Assembly: GCF_900110485.1 (NCBI RefSeq)
Contig: NZ_FODY01000030.1
Location: forward strand, 1 to 53,703
Reading direction: 5' to 3'
Source of the DNA: Propionispora vibrioides
Lineage (GTDB): Bacteria; Bacillota; Negativicutes; Propionisporales; Propionisporaceae
Length of the DNA: 53,703 nucleotides
Shown here: positions 34,765 through 44,215 of the stretch, in pieces
How positions within the stretch are numbered: the stretch's first letter is position 1
How the letters are laid out: each line of letters begins with the position of its first letter
Made by a program: the position numbers and the translations under genes
The notes under the pieces: model-generated
What the model was told of the DNA's origin: nothing
Databases searched by the model: none
What the model saw: only the letters and a program-made list of their open reading frames with translations

Positions 34765-34790
34765 AGGCTTGGCAGTTGCCAAGTCCTATT
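34765..34790 (+). terminator. Probable terminator of murB
   Basis: AGGCTTGGCA pairs with TGCCAAGTCCT with one bulge around a 2-nt loop, followed by ATTTATT. It is weak. Confidence 0.5.
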
Positions 34791-34932
34791 TATTGTCTAG
34801 TGGCCTGTAAATTCTAAGGTACTAGTGTAATGCCAGGTTTATAAACTGAGGTTACAGTATAGCATAAAAGTGGAATTTCATATATACTGATAGTGAGAAG
34901 AAAAACAAGAAGCTGTAAAGGAGTTAATAGCT

Positions 34933-36540
34933 ATGAGATTAACCTTTCTGGGTGCAGCTCGAATCGTAACAGGTTCATCGTATCTTTTAGAGGTGGCGGA
35001 ACGTAAGATTCTGATTGATTGTGGCATGTTTCAGGGCTCGAAAGCCGTTCGGTCGTTAAATTATCGTCCGTTTCCTTATAACCCGGCGGAGATTGACTGT
35101 GTGTTATTAACCCATGCGCACATTGATCACAGTGGTTTAATTCCCCGGCTGTGCAAAGATGGCTTTAAAGGCAAGATTCATGCAACTAAAGTTACGGCGG
35201 AGCTATGTGGGATTATGCTGCCCGATAGCGGCCATATACAAGAGTTTGATGCGGAAATTGCCAATCGCAAGGGAAAGCGTGCCGGCAAAAAACCGGTAGA
35301 GGTTCTTTATACGGTTGAAGATGCTTACGCCTGTTTAAAACAGTTCGCTTATGTTGATTATAATACCGATCTTTTCCTTTCACCGGAGATTCGGGTCCGT
35401 TACCGGGAGGCCGGACATATTTTAGGGTCTTCGCTTTTAGAAGTGTGGGTGACTGAAAATCAGAAAACCGTCAAAATCGTATTTTCCGGCGATTTAGGCC
35501 AGCCGGACCAGCCGATTATCAAAGATCCCGTATATATAACAGAGGCCGATTATGTTTTGACGGAAACAACCTATGGCAACCGGCTGCATGAGACCTATGA
35601 CAAAGAGGAGGCGCTGGCTGAGGTAATCAACAGCACGTTTAACCGTGGCGGCAATGTCATTATTCCTTCTTTTGCTGTGGGCCGGACCCAAACGCTGCTT
35701 TATTATCTGCATAAACTGTTTAAAGCCAAGCGGATACCGGATATTCCGGTCATTATCGATAGCCCGCTGGCTATATCAGCTACCGATGTATTTATGAAAA
35801 ATGTTCAGGAATATGATAGTGAGGCCTATGATTTACTCTTTAAAGAGCATGATGATCCTTTGCATATGCCGCAGTTGACTTTTACGAAAACGGCGGAGGA
35901 ATCGAAGGCGCTTAACACCATGGAGCAGCCCGCCATTATCATCTCAGCCAGTGGTATGGCTGATGCGGGGCGGATTTTACATCATCTGAAGCACAATTTG
36001 TGGCGGCCCGAGTCCAGCGTATTATTTGTGGGCTACCAGGCACAGGACAGTCTAGGTCGCCGGTTGATTGAAGGCGTGAAAAGAGTAAAAATTTTAGGTG
36101 AAGAGATCAGCGTCCGGGCGGAAATTCACAATATGGATGGTTTCTCAGCTCATGCCGACCGCAGCCAGTTATTAGATTGGCTGGAGCATTTTACCGGTAA
36201 ACCGGCCAATATTTTCCTTGTCCATGGTGAATCGGATATGTCCGAACCTTTCGCTAAACTGGTGGAAGAACAATTGGGGGTAAGCACCTATATACCCAGC
36301 TATGGTGAAACGGCTGTACTTGACGGGCGGCAATGGCAGATGGAACCGTCTACACTTGCCGGTATGGATCCGGCGGTTAAACAGTTGCAGGATTCGCTGC
36401 TTGTAATTGAGACTGAATTGGCAGAATACCGTAAAAAGCTGGAACAGCTCATGCTTACCGATACTGCTAAGGCTAAAGAGGCAATGAATCAATTCAAAAA
36501 ACTGTCCGGTGATTTGAAAAAAGTGATTTCTGGACAATAG
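34933..36540 (+). CDS. Beta-CASP metallo-beta-lactamase fold nuclease
   Basis: This probable RNA-processing nuclease has 535 aa. The metallo-beta-lactamase signature THAHIDHSG is near residue 60, with further ligands in EAGHILGSS near 160 and FSGDLG near 185. The beta-CASP segment reads VIIPSFAVGRTQTLLYYL near 245, IISASGMADAGRILHHL near 335, and a late HGE motif near 433. A Lys/Glu-rich helical tail follows at 480-535. It resembles the RNA exonuclease/CPSF-type family rather than RNase J. It is monocistronic. Confidence 0.9.
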   Translation: MRLTFLGAARIVTGSSYLLEVAERKILIDCGMFQGSKAVRSLNYRPFPYNPAEIDCVLLTHAHIDHSGLIPRLCKDGFKGKIHATKVTAELCGIMLPDSGHIQEFDAEIANRKGKRAGKKPVEVLYTVEDAYACLKQFAYVDYNTDLFLSPEIRVRYREAGHILGSSLLEVWVTENQKTVKIVFSGDLGQPDQPIIKDPVYITEADYVLTETTYGNRLHETYDKEEALAEVINSTFNRGGNVIIPSFAVGRTQTLLYYLHKLFKAKRIPDIPVIIDSPLAISATDVFMKNVQEYDSEAYDLLFKEHDDPLHMPQLTFTKTAEESKALNTMEQPAIIISASGMADAGRILHHLKHNLWRPESSVLFVGYQAQDSLGRRLIEGVKRVKILGEEISVRAEIHNMDGFSAHADRSQLLDWLEHFTGKPANIFLVHGESDMSEPFAKLVEEQLGVSTYIPSYGETAVLDGRQWQMEPSTLAGMDPAVKQLQDSLLVIETELAEYRKKLEQLMLTDTAKAKEAMNQFKKLSGDLKKVISGQ

Positions 36541-36590
36541 GTTTTTTCGCTGAATAGACTGTGAAATAATAAAAAATTTTCGGTTTAATA

Positions 36591-36619
36591 TTGACAGGGA
36601 AAGAGCATTATAATATATT
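36591..36619 (+). promoter_or_regulatory. SigA-type promoter of typA
   Basis: TTGACA (36591-36596), a 17-bp spacer, then TATATT (36614-36619). Confidence 0.8.
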
Positions 36620-36663
36620 GAAGTGTACATGTTTACAGTTTCGTATCTAAACAGTGAGTTTAC

Positions 36664-36708
36664 TAAAGAAAGGGTGCATGAACATGCCATCCTTTCTTAT
36701 TTTTATCA
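36664..36708 (+). promoter_or_regulatory. Leader hairpin before typA, possible attenuator
   Basis: AAGAAAGG pairs with CCTTTCTT, with an inner GCATG-AA-CATGC stem, followed by ATTTTTAT. It lies between the promoter and the typA start and has a terminator-like shape with a short T tail. Confidence 0.5.
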
Positions 36709-36749
36709 AGGTTTTTTAGTTTAAGGATTATCAGGGGGTAAATAAAAAT

Positions 36750-38564
36750 ATGAAACGACAGGATTTACGGAATATCGCAATTATTGCACACGTTGACCAT
36801 GGTAAAACTACGCTAGTGGATGCCATGCTTCGTCAAAGCGGTGTATTTCGCTCCAACGAACAAGTGGTGGAAAGAGTTATGGACTCCAATGACCTGGAAC
36901 GGGAGCGGGGCATCACCATATTAGCAAAAAATACATCGGTTATGTATGAAGGAGTTAAGATCAACATTGTGGATACACCGGGCCATGCCGATTTTGGCGG
37001 TGAGGTGGAACGGGTTCTAAACATGGTAGATGGTGTTTTGCTTCTGGTGGATGCATTCGAGGGTCCTATGCCTCAGACAAAGTATGTTTTGCGCAAAGCC
37101 TTGGAACAAAAACTGAAACCGATTGTGGTCATTAATAAAATAGACCGGCCTGATGAACGGGTGGCCGATGTTGTAGATGAAGTCCTGGAGCTGTTTATTG
37201 AATTGGATGCCGATGATGAGCAATTGGACTTCCCGGTTATCTATGCCGCAGCCCGCGACGGGATTGCCAAGACGACTATGGAGGATGAAAGCAGCAGCTT
37301 AGAGCCTTTGTTTAAACTGCTGCTTGAAGCCATTCCAGCTCCGGTCGGCGAAGCGGAAGGTCCTTTGCAGATTATGGTTACCACGTTAGACTATGATGAA
37401 TATGTGGGCCGTGTCGCCATTGGCCGGGTTATGCGCGGCAAGGTGGTTAATGGACAAGCTGTAGCTGTGCTTAACGGTGATACCGTAACTAAGGCGCGAA
37501 TTGGCCGCTTATATACCTATGAAGGTTTAAAAAGGACAGAAGTAAAAGAAACCGGCTTAGGCGATATTGTAGCCATTACGGGTCTGGAAAGTGTTAACAT
37601 TGGTGATACTATTGCCGATGCAGAAAATCCGGAAGCGTTGCCGACGATTAACATTGATGAACCAACCTTGGCGATGGTGTTTTCTGTCAATAACAGTCCG
37701 TTTGCCGGTCGGGAAGGACAATTTGTGACTTCGCGGCATTTAAGAGACCGTTTGTTCAAAGAAGTGGAAACCAACGTAAGTCTTAGAGTAAAAGAAACGG
37801 ATACGCCTGATGCTTTTGAAGTGTCGGGACGGGGCGAACTTCATCTTTCCATTCTGATTGAAACCATGCGCAGGGAAGGCTATGAGTTTCAGGTTGGTAA
37901 GCCGGAGGTTATTTTTAAGACGATTAACGGACAATCCTGTGAACCGATGGAATTTTTGACGATTGATGTGCCTCAGGAATATATGGGGGCAGTTATGGAA
38001 TCGCTGGGAACCCGTAAAGCGGAGCTTGTTAATATGATTGAATTAGCCGGCTACTTGCGCATGGAGTTTATCATTCCGGCGCGGGGACTCATTGGCTTCC
38101 GTTCTGAGTTTTTAACCAACACCAAGGGCAATGGCATTATGCATCATATTTTTAACGGTTATGCTCCTTATAAAGGCGATATTCCGGGCCGTACGCGAGG
38201 CGCGTTAGTAGCTTTTGAAAATGGTGAAACAACTGCTTATGGGATCCATAGCGTACAGGATCGCGGCGTTATGTTTGTCGTCCCTGGTCAGGCTGTTTAT
38301 CAAGGCATGATTATTGGAGAAAACACCAGAGATATGGACATGGATGTAAATCCCTGCAAGAAAAAGCATGTTACCAATATGCGCTCAAGTGCTTCCGATG
38401 AAGCCTTGCGTTTGGTATCACCTCGCATATTAAGCCTGGAACAGGCCCTTGAATACATTAACAAAGATGAATTGGTTGAAGTAACACCGAAAAGCATTCG
38501 CTTAAGAAAGAGTGTTCTTGACAGGCAGATGCGCGGTCGCGAAAGAAAAACCTCACAGGGCTAA
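36750..38564 (+). CDS. typA: Translational GTPase TypA/BipA
   Basis: This ribosome-associated GTPase is involved in ribosome assembly and stress adaptation. The 604-aa protein has the P-loop [10 protein letters not shown] near 13, RERGITI near 48, [16 protein letters not shown] near 72 and NKIDRPD near 126, then EF-G-like domains and the BipA-specific C-terminal region ([37 protein letters not shown]). It is full length. It has its own promoter, a leader hairpin and a terminator. Confidence 0.97.
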   Translation: MKRQDLRNIAIIAHVDHGKTTLVDAMLRQSGVFRSNEQVVERVMDSNDLERERGITILAKNTSVMYEGVKINIVDTPGHADFGGEVERVLNMVDGVLLLVDAFEGPMPQTKYVLRKALEQKLKPIVVINKIDRPDERVADVVDEVLELFIELDADDEQLDFPVIYAAARDGIAKTTMEDESSSLEPLFKLLLEAIPAPVGEAEGPLQIMVTTLDYDEYVGRVAIGRVMRGKVVNGQAVAVLNGDTVTKARIGRLYTYEGLKRTEVKETGLGDIVAITGLESVNIGDTIADAENPEALPTINIDEPTLAMVFSVNNSPFAGREGQFVTSRHLRDRLFKEVETNVSLRVKETDTPDAFEVSGRGELHLSILIETMRREGYEFQVGKPEVIFKTINGQSCEPMEFLTIDVPQEYMGAVMESLGTRKAELVNMIELAGYLRMEFIIPARGLIGFRSEFLTNTKGNGIMHHIFNGYAPYKGDIPGRTRGALVAFENGETTAYGIHSVQDRGVMFVVPGQAVYQGMIIGENTRDMDMDVNPCKKKHVTNMRSSASDEALRLVSPRILSLEQALEYINKDELVEVTPKSIRLRKSVLDRQMRGRERKTSQG

Positions 38565-38569
38565 CAGTA

Positions 38570-38604
38570 AATAACAGCAGTTCTCAGGAACTGCTGTTAT
38601 TTTG
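38570..38604 (+). terminator. Terminator of typA
   Basis: A 14-bp stem (38570-38583 with 38588-38601) has a short loop and a short T tail. Confidence 0.85.
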
Positions 38605-38746
38605 AAAAAATTACTATATAACTGTATAATCCTAATAAATATTGAAGGATTTTTTATCCAACTGTCGAAATAAGATAATACATATCACTATCAGGGATAG
38701 TATCTTTAGTTTGGTATGGCAGGATTTGGTGGGGAGGTTGGAAGAA

Positions 38747-39163
38747 GTGGCTCACAGTTTGATCGATAAAATAACAAACTTTCTGATGCCTGTAGATGAA
38801 TTTCAACAGCCGGAAGAGTCAACTCCAGCAGGTAATAAAGTTGAATTTACCGTGCATAGTCCGGCCGAGTTAAAGGTACTAGTAACAATACCACGCCAAT
38901 ATCAGGATGCTTTAGTTTGCGCCGACCGGCTAAAGGCCAATCATGCGGTCATTGTGAATCTGCAACTGTTGGATGCAAAGCTGCAGCAGTCGATTAGTGA
39001 TTTTTTAAATGGTGTTTGCTATGTGACCGGTGGGAGCGTTGAGAAAGTTTCCGACTTTATTTTGATATATGTTCCGGCGAAGGTCGGGGTTAGTAAAGAG
39101 CTATACGCTTATTCGGTTCCCACGTATATAAAGGCTCGAAATGATAAGGTTTTTAATCTATAA
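38747..39163 (+). CDS. sepF: Cell division protein SepF
   Basis: This FtsZ-binding membrane-anchored division protein has 138 aa from GTG at 38747. The N-terminal amphipathic helix (HSLIDKITNFLMPVDEF) is followed by a linker and the SepF core, VTIPRQYQDALVCADRLKANHAVIVNLQLLD (in parts), and FLNGVCYVTGGSVEKVSDFILIYVP. The GTG follows GGGGAGG, and the resulting N-terminus matches the family. The frame is open to 38642, but the extra 35 residues have no support. It lies away from the usual ftsZ-ylm cluster. Confidence 0.87.
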   Translation: MAHSLIDKITNFLMPVDEFQQPEESTPAGNKVEFTVHSPAELKVLVTIPRQYQDALVCADRLKANHAVIVNLQLLDAKLQQSISDFLNGVCYVTGGSVEKVSDFILIYVPAKVGVSKELYAYSVPTYIKARNDKVFNL

Positions 39164-39171
39164 GGCAAGAA

Positions 39172-39206
39172 AAACTCTCTCCCAGGTTTGGAAGAGGGTT
39201 TTTTTA
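39172..39206 (+). terminator. Terminator of sepF
   Basis: AAACTCTCTCC pairs imperfectly with GGAAGAGGGTTT, followed by a T run. Confidence 0.75.
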
Positions 39207-39301
39207 TTGCTGCCATTTATGAAAGGCATAAGCACCGGGTAAACGGCATAAGATGATGAAAGATGTATAGGGGATTAAAATGAAGCGAGGTAGGTAGAAG
39301 T

Positions 39302-39607
39302 ATGAAAAGTTCGCTTAAGGAAAAAGCGCAGGTTTTCAAAGCTTTATTTTGCCTGACAATCTTAATGGTCTTATGGTGTGTATTTTCCTTGGCTTTGCCG
39401 CAATTTCTTTCATCCGATGCAGGACGGGTATTTTCATTTACCTGGGCTGTGGCTGCGGCTATCATGGTTGCTGCCCATATAAGGCGGCTGTTGGCCTCCC
39501 GCCGAAGACGCTATGAACTGCCGCCTGAATTTAGGTTGGAATATAACAATGGGCACCGCAAAAGTTTTGGTTTTCAGCGAAAAATGACGCGAGGTCTGCT
39601 GAAATAG
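39302..39607 (+). CDS. Small membrane protein, basic C-terminus
   Basis: This 101-aa hypothetical protein has two hydrophobic segments at about 13-33 (ALFCLTILMVLWCVFSLAL) and 43-58 (SFTWAVAAAIMVAAHI). The C-terminus is strongly basic (RRLLASRRRRYELPP, then HRKSFGFQRKMTRG), so it probably faces the cytoplasm. GAGGTAGGTAGAAGT precedes the ATG. It is transcribed toward the aminotransferase gene, with only 5 bp between the stops. No function recognised. Confidence 0.6.
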   Translation: MKSSLKEKAQVFKALFCLTILMVLWCVFSLALPQFLSSDAGRVFSFTWAVAAAIMVAAHIRRLLASRRRRYELPPEFRLEYNNGHRKSFGFQRKMTRGLLK

Positions 39608-39612
39608 ATTGT

Positions 39613-40905
39613 TTAGTTGCCGACGGTTTTAAGTATAGTTTCTAGATTTGTCAATAAATCGTCAATATTTTCCCGGGTGATGACTAATGGCGGCTGGAAG
39701 GCCAGTACATTGCGGTTAGGACCATTTTTCCCGATCAGGAAGCCATGATCCTTTAATTTTTCCAAAATATAATCCACCTTTTGTGGCGCCGGTGATTTAT
39801 CGGCGTGAACAATTTCTGCGCCAAGCATAAGGCCTAAGCCGCGGACATCGCCGATGACCGGATATTTTTTCTGCAGTTCCAATAAGCCTGTTTTTAGCTG
39901 GTTGCCCAGCGTTTCGGCTCTGTCGACCAATTTATTTGTTGTAATATAGTCCAGCGTAGCCAGGGCGGCTGCCGATGTGACCGGATTCCCACCCAGCGTA
40001 GAGGCACCTGGCCGGGTGTAGGTATCGGCAATAGCCGGTGTGGCGATGAAGGCTCCCACCGGTGTACCGTTGCCCAATGCCTTGGCGACAGTCATAATAT
40101 CCGGTTCCGTAGCATAATGCTCTATGGCAAACATTTTGCCTGTGCGGCCAAAGCCGGTCTGAACCTCATCAACGATTAGTAAAATTCCGTATTGCTGTAA
40201 AATTTCCTTTATACGCTTAAAATAACCTGGCGGCGGTGTGATCATACCGCCGTTTCCTTGGATTGGTTCGGCAAACATGGCGGCTACTTGGCTAGACGTG
40301 GCTGTTTTTATGACAGCTTCCACCTCGTTGGCGCAAGCCAGGTCACATTCGGGATAGCGCTTGTTCATGGGACAGCGGTAACAATAGGCATTCGGTGCAA
40401 AGCTGATACCGCCGACCGGTGAGGTATCGGTCCGCCAAAGGCTAAGTCCGGTCAAACTCATCCCTAGTTTTGTACGGCCATGGAGGCCCTGCCGTAAACT
40501 GATAAATTCATGTTTGCCGGTATAAATGGAGGCAAGTAAGGCCGCTCCTTCATTTGCTTCACTGCCGCTGGCGCAGAAGAAGGATTTTTGCAGGCGGCCG
40601 GGAACAATTTGCGCCAGCTTTTCCGCTAAATTGACAATGGTTTCTGTCAGGTAAATGGTGCAGGTATGCTGTAGTGTGGTTACTTGTTTTACAATAGCTT
40701 CGGTGATGGCCGGATTGCAATGACCGCAGTTCATAACCGATACGCCGGCAAAGCAGTCCAGGTACTGTTTCCCCTGTTCGTCGAACAGATACTGCATTTG
40801 GCCTCGTACTAATTGCATCGGATTTTCGTAAAAATGATATACACAGGGGATTAGATAGTCACGTTTTTTTCTGAGTACTTCTTGTACGCCGATAGGTTTA
40901 TTCAC
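39613..40905 (-). CDS. Class III PLP-dependent aminotransferase
   Basis: This 430-aa enzyme uses pyridoxal phosphate. Segments are FCASGSEANEGAALLA near 112, LLIVDEVQTGFGRTGK near 245, and PDIMTVAKALGNGTPVGAF near 270 with the PLP-binding Lys. The family includes acetylornithine, 4-aminobutyrate and alanine-glyoxylate aminotransferases. An unusual Cys-rich insert (YCYRCPMNKRYPECDLAC) near 178 occurs in some alanine-glyoxylate/4-aminobutyrate-like members. I prefer the GTG at 40905, with AGGAG 8 nt upstream; the GTG at 40914 is too close to that site. Substrate open. Confidence 0.88.
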   Translation of the reverse strand: MNKPIGVQEVLRKKRDYLIPCVYHFYENPMQLVRGQMQYLFDEQGKQYLDCFAGVSVMNCGHCNPAITEAIVKQVTTLQHTCTIYLTETIVNLAEKLAQIVPGRLQKSFFCASGSEANEGAALLASIYTGKHEFISLRQGLHGRTKLGMSLTGLSLWRTDTSPVGGISFAPNAYCYRCPMNKRYPECDLACANEVEAVIKTATSSQVAAMFAEPIQGNGGMITPPPGYFKRIKEILQQYGILLIVDEVQTGFGRTGKMFAIEHYATEPDIMTVAKALGNGTPVGAFIATPAIADTYTRPGASTLGGNPVTSAAALATLDYITTNKLVDRAETLGNQLKTGLLELQKKYPVIGDVRGLGLMLGAEIVHADKSPAPQKVDYILEKLKDHGFLIGKNGPNRNVLAFQPPLVITRENIDDLLTNLETILKTVGN

Positions 40906-40998
40906 CTTAATCACTCCTCAATGCCGCAAGGCTGTAGTTTGCCAGGGTTGTCTTTGCTTTGGCAGTTTGAAGACAAACCCTGGCTTATTAATGAAAGA

Positions 40999-42915
40999 TC
41001 AGCGCGATTTACGATAACGGAAGGCGCCAATGCCCAATTCCCGGGGGCTTTGCGCGGCAAGCCGGGCTAAAACAGCTTCGTCATAACGATAATTTTCTTT
41101 TTGCTTTTGCAATTTATCCAGTTCCTGACGATAGATAGCGGTAATTTCGCCAAGCTGTTCCGGTTGGTAGTGCTGACCTTCAATTCGCAGGCTGTGAAGC
41201 TGGGAGAGGCCCGGCAAATAGGGCAGCAGGCAAAGGTCCTTGGCAAATAAAATATGATGACGATTGTATTGATCACGGCGAATCAGGTGGCGTTCACCGG
41301 AACTGTCCAGCAATGCATAGTGGTCGGAAGCATGCGCAAGGGTTGCCGACATGTCATGGTCCATGACCATCGCTTCCAGGCTGCCGTGAACGATCAACTC
41401 CAGCGGCAGGGAACTGGCGGCAGTCAGTGCCGTTACCTGGGCATAGGCTGCTTCCGGGGAAATCGCTGCCTGGACTACTCGCTGCTCGTTAAGCAGCTTC
41501 GCTGTGTAATGATTAAAGAGATTGAAGGAAACATCCGCATAGAGCGGCAGTGAAGTTGTTTGATTAGCCAAAAGGAGGGCGCCGGGATTGCTGACCATGA
41601 TTCCCTGGGGCCGTAGTTTATCCAGTTGGGTAAACAAATGGGAAAGCTCGGCGCATTCCCGCTCACTAGTAACACGCGGCGTTGTGACTACCAACTGGGC
41701 ACCGTACTCAAGTGTAATGGCCAGTGCCTCTTTAAAATCGTTGAATGTCCAGGGCTTGGCCGGGTAAAAGGCTTCGCCGCCGGCATAAACGATATTGGCT
41801 CCTTGTTGGCAAGCCTTAGTCAGACCATCCAGGTCGGCCACGCGTACGGTTAACTGCGGAAGGGAAACCGTCGGCTGGTAGGTTATATTTTCTAGCAGCT
41901 TGGCGGCGGGGATGCCGGCTTCTTTTACGGCCTGGCTGAAAAAGCGCGGTTCCCGTTCGCCTGTATAGCCAATGGACTGGGGACCGGGATTGCCGAAGGC
42001 ATAACAGGTCGAAAAATCACGGGCCCGGCTGTCATAAAGCTCCTGCCAATCTTCTTCATTGATAACGTAGCCGGTAGGATCAGCCATATAGCTATCAATA
42101 GCACGGCGATAGATATTGACAATTTTGGTTACAAAATCGGCTGTACGCATACGTCCTTCGATTTTAAAAGAACAAACGCCGGATTGAATAAGTTCGGGCA
42201 GATTGCGATACATGCACATATCTTTCAGTGCCAGTTTATAGGGCCCTGGATTGTCGGCTCCTTGTAAAGCGGTGGAGGTTTTCGAATCGATAATTTGATA
42301 AGGCCAGCGGCAGGGCTTCAAACAACGGCCGCGGTTGGAGCTTTGGCCGAACAATACGCCGGAATGGGTGCATTGGCCGCTATGGGCTATGCACATATCA
42401 CCGTGAACGAAATATTCGACTTCAATGCCGGTCCGTTCCTTTAACAACGTAAGCTGGGGCAGTGACATCTCGCGATTGGCGACGACACGGCTAACGCCAT
42501 ACTGCTGCAGCAGACGGACGGCATATTCGTTGTGTGTGTTCATCATGACGGAAGCGTGCAACGGCACAGTCAGATTGACTTCTCGGGCCAGTGCCAGGAC
42601 GGCCAGATCTTGTACAATTAGCGCGTCAGGTTGTATCTCATTCAAAAATTGGAGATAGGAACGCATGGCATCCACTTCATCGGCACTGATCAGGTTATTT
42701 ACGGTAATGTGCAGTCGCACCTGATGCTTATGAGCATAGTCGACTGCTTTTTTTAACATATCGTCATCAAAGTTGGCGTCGGTACGATGCAGGCGCATGT
42801 TAAAACGTTTGCCGCCAAGATATACGGCATCTGCGCCGGCGGCAATAGCGGCTTCCAGTACGTCCCAGGTACCTGCCGGGGCCAATAATTCTACACTGCT
42901 TGGTTGTAATAACAT
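40999..42915 (-). CDS. U32 family peptidase
   Basis: This 638-aa protein is of the U32 collagenase-like family. ELLAPAGTWDVLEAAIAAGADAVYLGG (in parts) opens it, the signature EYFVHGDMCIAHSGQC is near 175, and CLKPCRWPY follows near 205. A second U32-type repeat begins near 360. Family members act in tRNA or rRNA hydroxylation or as peptidases; long forms in Firmicutes are often linked to RNA modification. AGGAGGAAACT precedes the ATG at 42915. It lies 16 bp after the substrate-binding-like gene, in the same operon. Confidence 0.9.
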   Translation of the reverse strand: MLLQPSSVELLAPAGTWDVLEAAIAAGADAVYLGGKRFNMRLHRTDANFDDDMLKKAVDYAHKHQVRLHITVNNLISADEVDAMRSYLQFLNEIQPDALIVQDLAVLALAREVNLTVPLHASVMMNTHNEYAVRLLQQYGVSRVVANREMSLPQLTLLKERTGIEVEYFVHGDMCIAHSGQCTHSGVLFGQSSNRGRCLKPCRWPYQIIDSKTSTALQGADNPGPYKLALKDMCMYRNLPELIQSGVCSFKIEGRMRTADFVTKIVNIYRRAIDSYMADPTGYVINEEDWQELYDSRARDFSTCYAFGNPGPQSIGYTGEREPRFFSQAVKEAGIPAAKLLENITYQPTVSLPQLTVRVADLDGLTKACQQGANIVYAGGEAFYPAKPWTFNDFKEALAITLEYGAQLVVTTPRVTSERECAELSHLFTQLDKLRPQGIMVSNPGALLLANQTTSLPLYADVSFNLFNHYTAKLLNEQRVVQAAISPEAAYAQVTALTAASSLPLELIVHGSLEAMVMDHDMSATLAHASDHYALLDSSGERHLIRRDQYNRHHILFAKDLCLLPYLPGLSQLHSLRIEGQHYQPEQLGEITAIYRQELDKLQKQKENYRYDEAVLARLAAQSPRELGIGAFRYRKSR

Positions 42916-42931
42916 AGTTTCCTCCTGAGGG

Positions 42932-43801
42932 TTACTCAAATATTTCGACTGCTTCCTTTAATAAGGAGGCAGGTAAATCAATCGATAGGTTTTGTGCTGT
43001 GAAGGCGTTTAATAAAACTTCAGGCTGATCAGCTATTCCCACCGGAATGGTGCCGACCGGTTTCCCACTGAGGATTTCCGAGGCTTTTGCTGCGCAGGCC
43101 CGGCCTAATTGATAATGGTTGGCTACCAGCGCCCCTAGGGCGCCGGCGGATACATTGGGTGGATGGGAGGCTATGACCGGCAAGTTTAAGCTGTCTGTAT
43201 AGTATACAATGGAAGCGAAATTTTCTTCGATAATGCGTCCGATTGGCAAGAATAATGCATCCAAATCGGCCGGAAGCAGATCGGGCAGAGTGGACAAGTC
43301 CTCTGGCCGGTCAACGGGCAGTAAAACCAGTTCAAACGTCCCCTGATTGGCGTCGGTAATGTTTTTTACTTCCAGGAGGGCATTACTGTCGGCGGAGTGG
43401 TACAATACACCGAGCTTTTTGGCTTGTGGCAGCAGACGTTTGATAAAGTCCAGCTTGACTTCCGCCTTTACCATGCCGGCGACACCGGTCGCCTTACCGC
43501 CAGGATTTGCGAGACTTTGGACCAATTTAGCGCCCACCGGATCAAAGACAGGCGTAAAAACAACAGGCACATAGCCCGGTAAATGCAGTGCGGCCAGTGC
43601 GGCCGGTGTTGAACAGGCAAAGCATAAGTCAAGGGGATGGGAGCCGAGCTTTTCAACTAAACCATTCAGTGCTTGGGTATTTCCATCTGCATTGTAATAA
43701 TAAAATTGTGCGGTTATGTTGAGGCTGGCTAAGCCGGCTTTGAAACCGCGTACCGCATCATCAAGATTTTGGGTTAACTGAAGAATGCCAATGTGGAACA
43801 A
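42932..43801 (-). CDS. ABC substrate-binding-like protein without signal peptide
   Basis: This 289-aa protein matches the ABC_sub_bind (TrpX/YtrF-type) family. IGILQLTQNLDDAVRGFKAGL opens it, then PVVFTPVFDPVGAKLVQSLANPGGKATGV near 80 and LPVIASHPPNVSAGALGALVANHYQLGR near 205 (in parts). Relatives are lipoproteins, but this one starts directly at the first strand with no signal peptide or lipobox, and no permease or ATPase gene is adjacent. It may be a cytoplasmic ligand-binding protein. The start is TTG at 43801 after AAGAGGTG. It is the first gene of an operon with U32. Confidence 0.82.
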   Translation of the reverse strand: MFHIGILQLTQNLDDAVRGFKAGLASLNITAQFYYYNADGNTQALNGLVEKLGSHPLDLCFACSTPAALAALHLPGYVPVVFTPVFDPVGAKLVQSLANPGGKATGVAGMVKAEVKLDFIKRLLPQAKKLGVLYHSADSNALLEVKNITDANQGTFELVLLPVDRPEDLSTLPDLLPADLDALFLPIGRIIEENFASIVYYTDSLNLPVIASHPPNVSAGALGALVANHYQLGRACAAKASEILSGKPVGTIPVGIADQPEVLLNAFTAQNLSIDLPASLLKEAVEIFE

Positions 43802-44023
43802 GATAGTACACCTCTTTTTTACGCATAGTAACCTATAAAAATTCCATACGGGATAGAATAATACCTGCAGGAATAGACAAAATTTGCGTAGATTTGTCAG
43901 GAAAAGATAATAGTTTTAAAATTTAGAAGGATTTTATAAGAGGACTATGGAAGTAACAATATTTCAATGTGATATATACCTTGTTGCTAAAGCTGCTCAA
44001 ATTGATTCTTTTTCAGGCTAGTG

Positions 44024-44176
44024 CCTCATCCGGTGGGAGATGTAGTATTGAATCGGGAATTTTTGCCGTAAGGCAAGACGGAGAGGCGCGCATATCGGAT
44101 ATATGTAAGCCGATGACACCGAAGGCTGACGGCAAAAAGGCCGGTGAACTGCTACAGATTTCTGCCGGATGGGGCA
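44024..44176. repeat. Nested palindromic element upstream of dnaE
   Basis: The outer arms CATCCGGTGGGAGATGTAG (44027-44045) and CTACAGATTTCTGCCGGATGG (44152-44172) pair. The inner arms TTTTTGCCGT (44060-44069) and ACGGCAAAAA (44129-44138) pair, and a CATAT/ATATATG hairpin lies at the centre. There is no T run, so it is not an intrinsic terminator. The frame 43969-44253 reads through it and is discounted. Confidence 0.55.
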
Positions 44177-44215
44177 ATAGGGTAAGTATTTATTACGTAA
44201 TAAAAGGTGATATTC

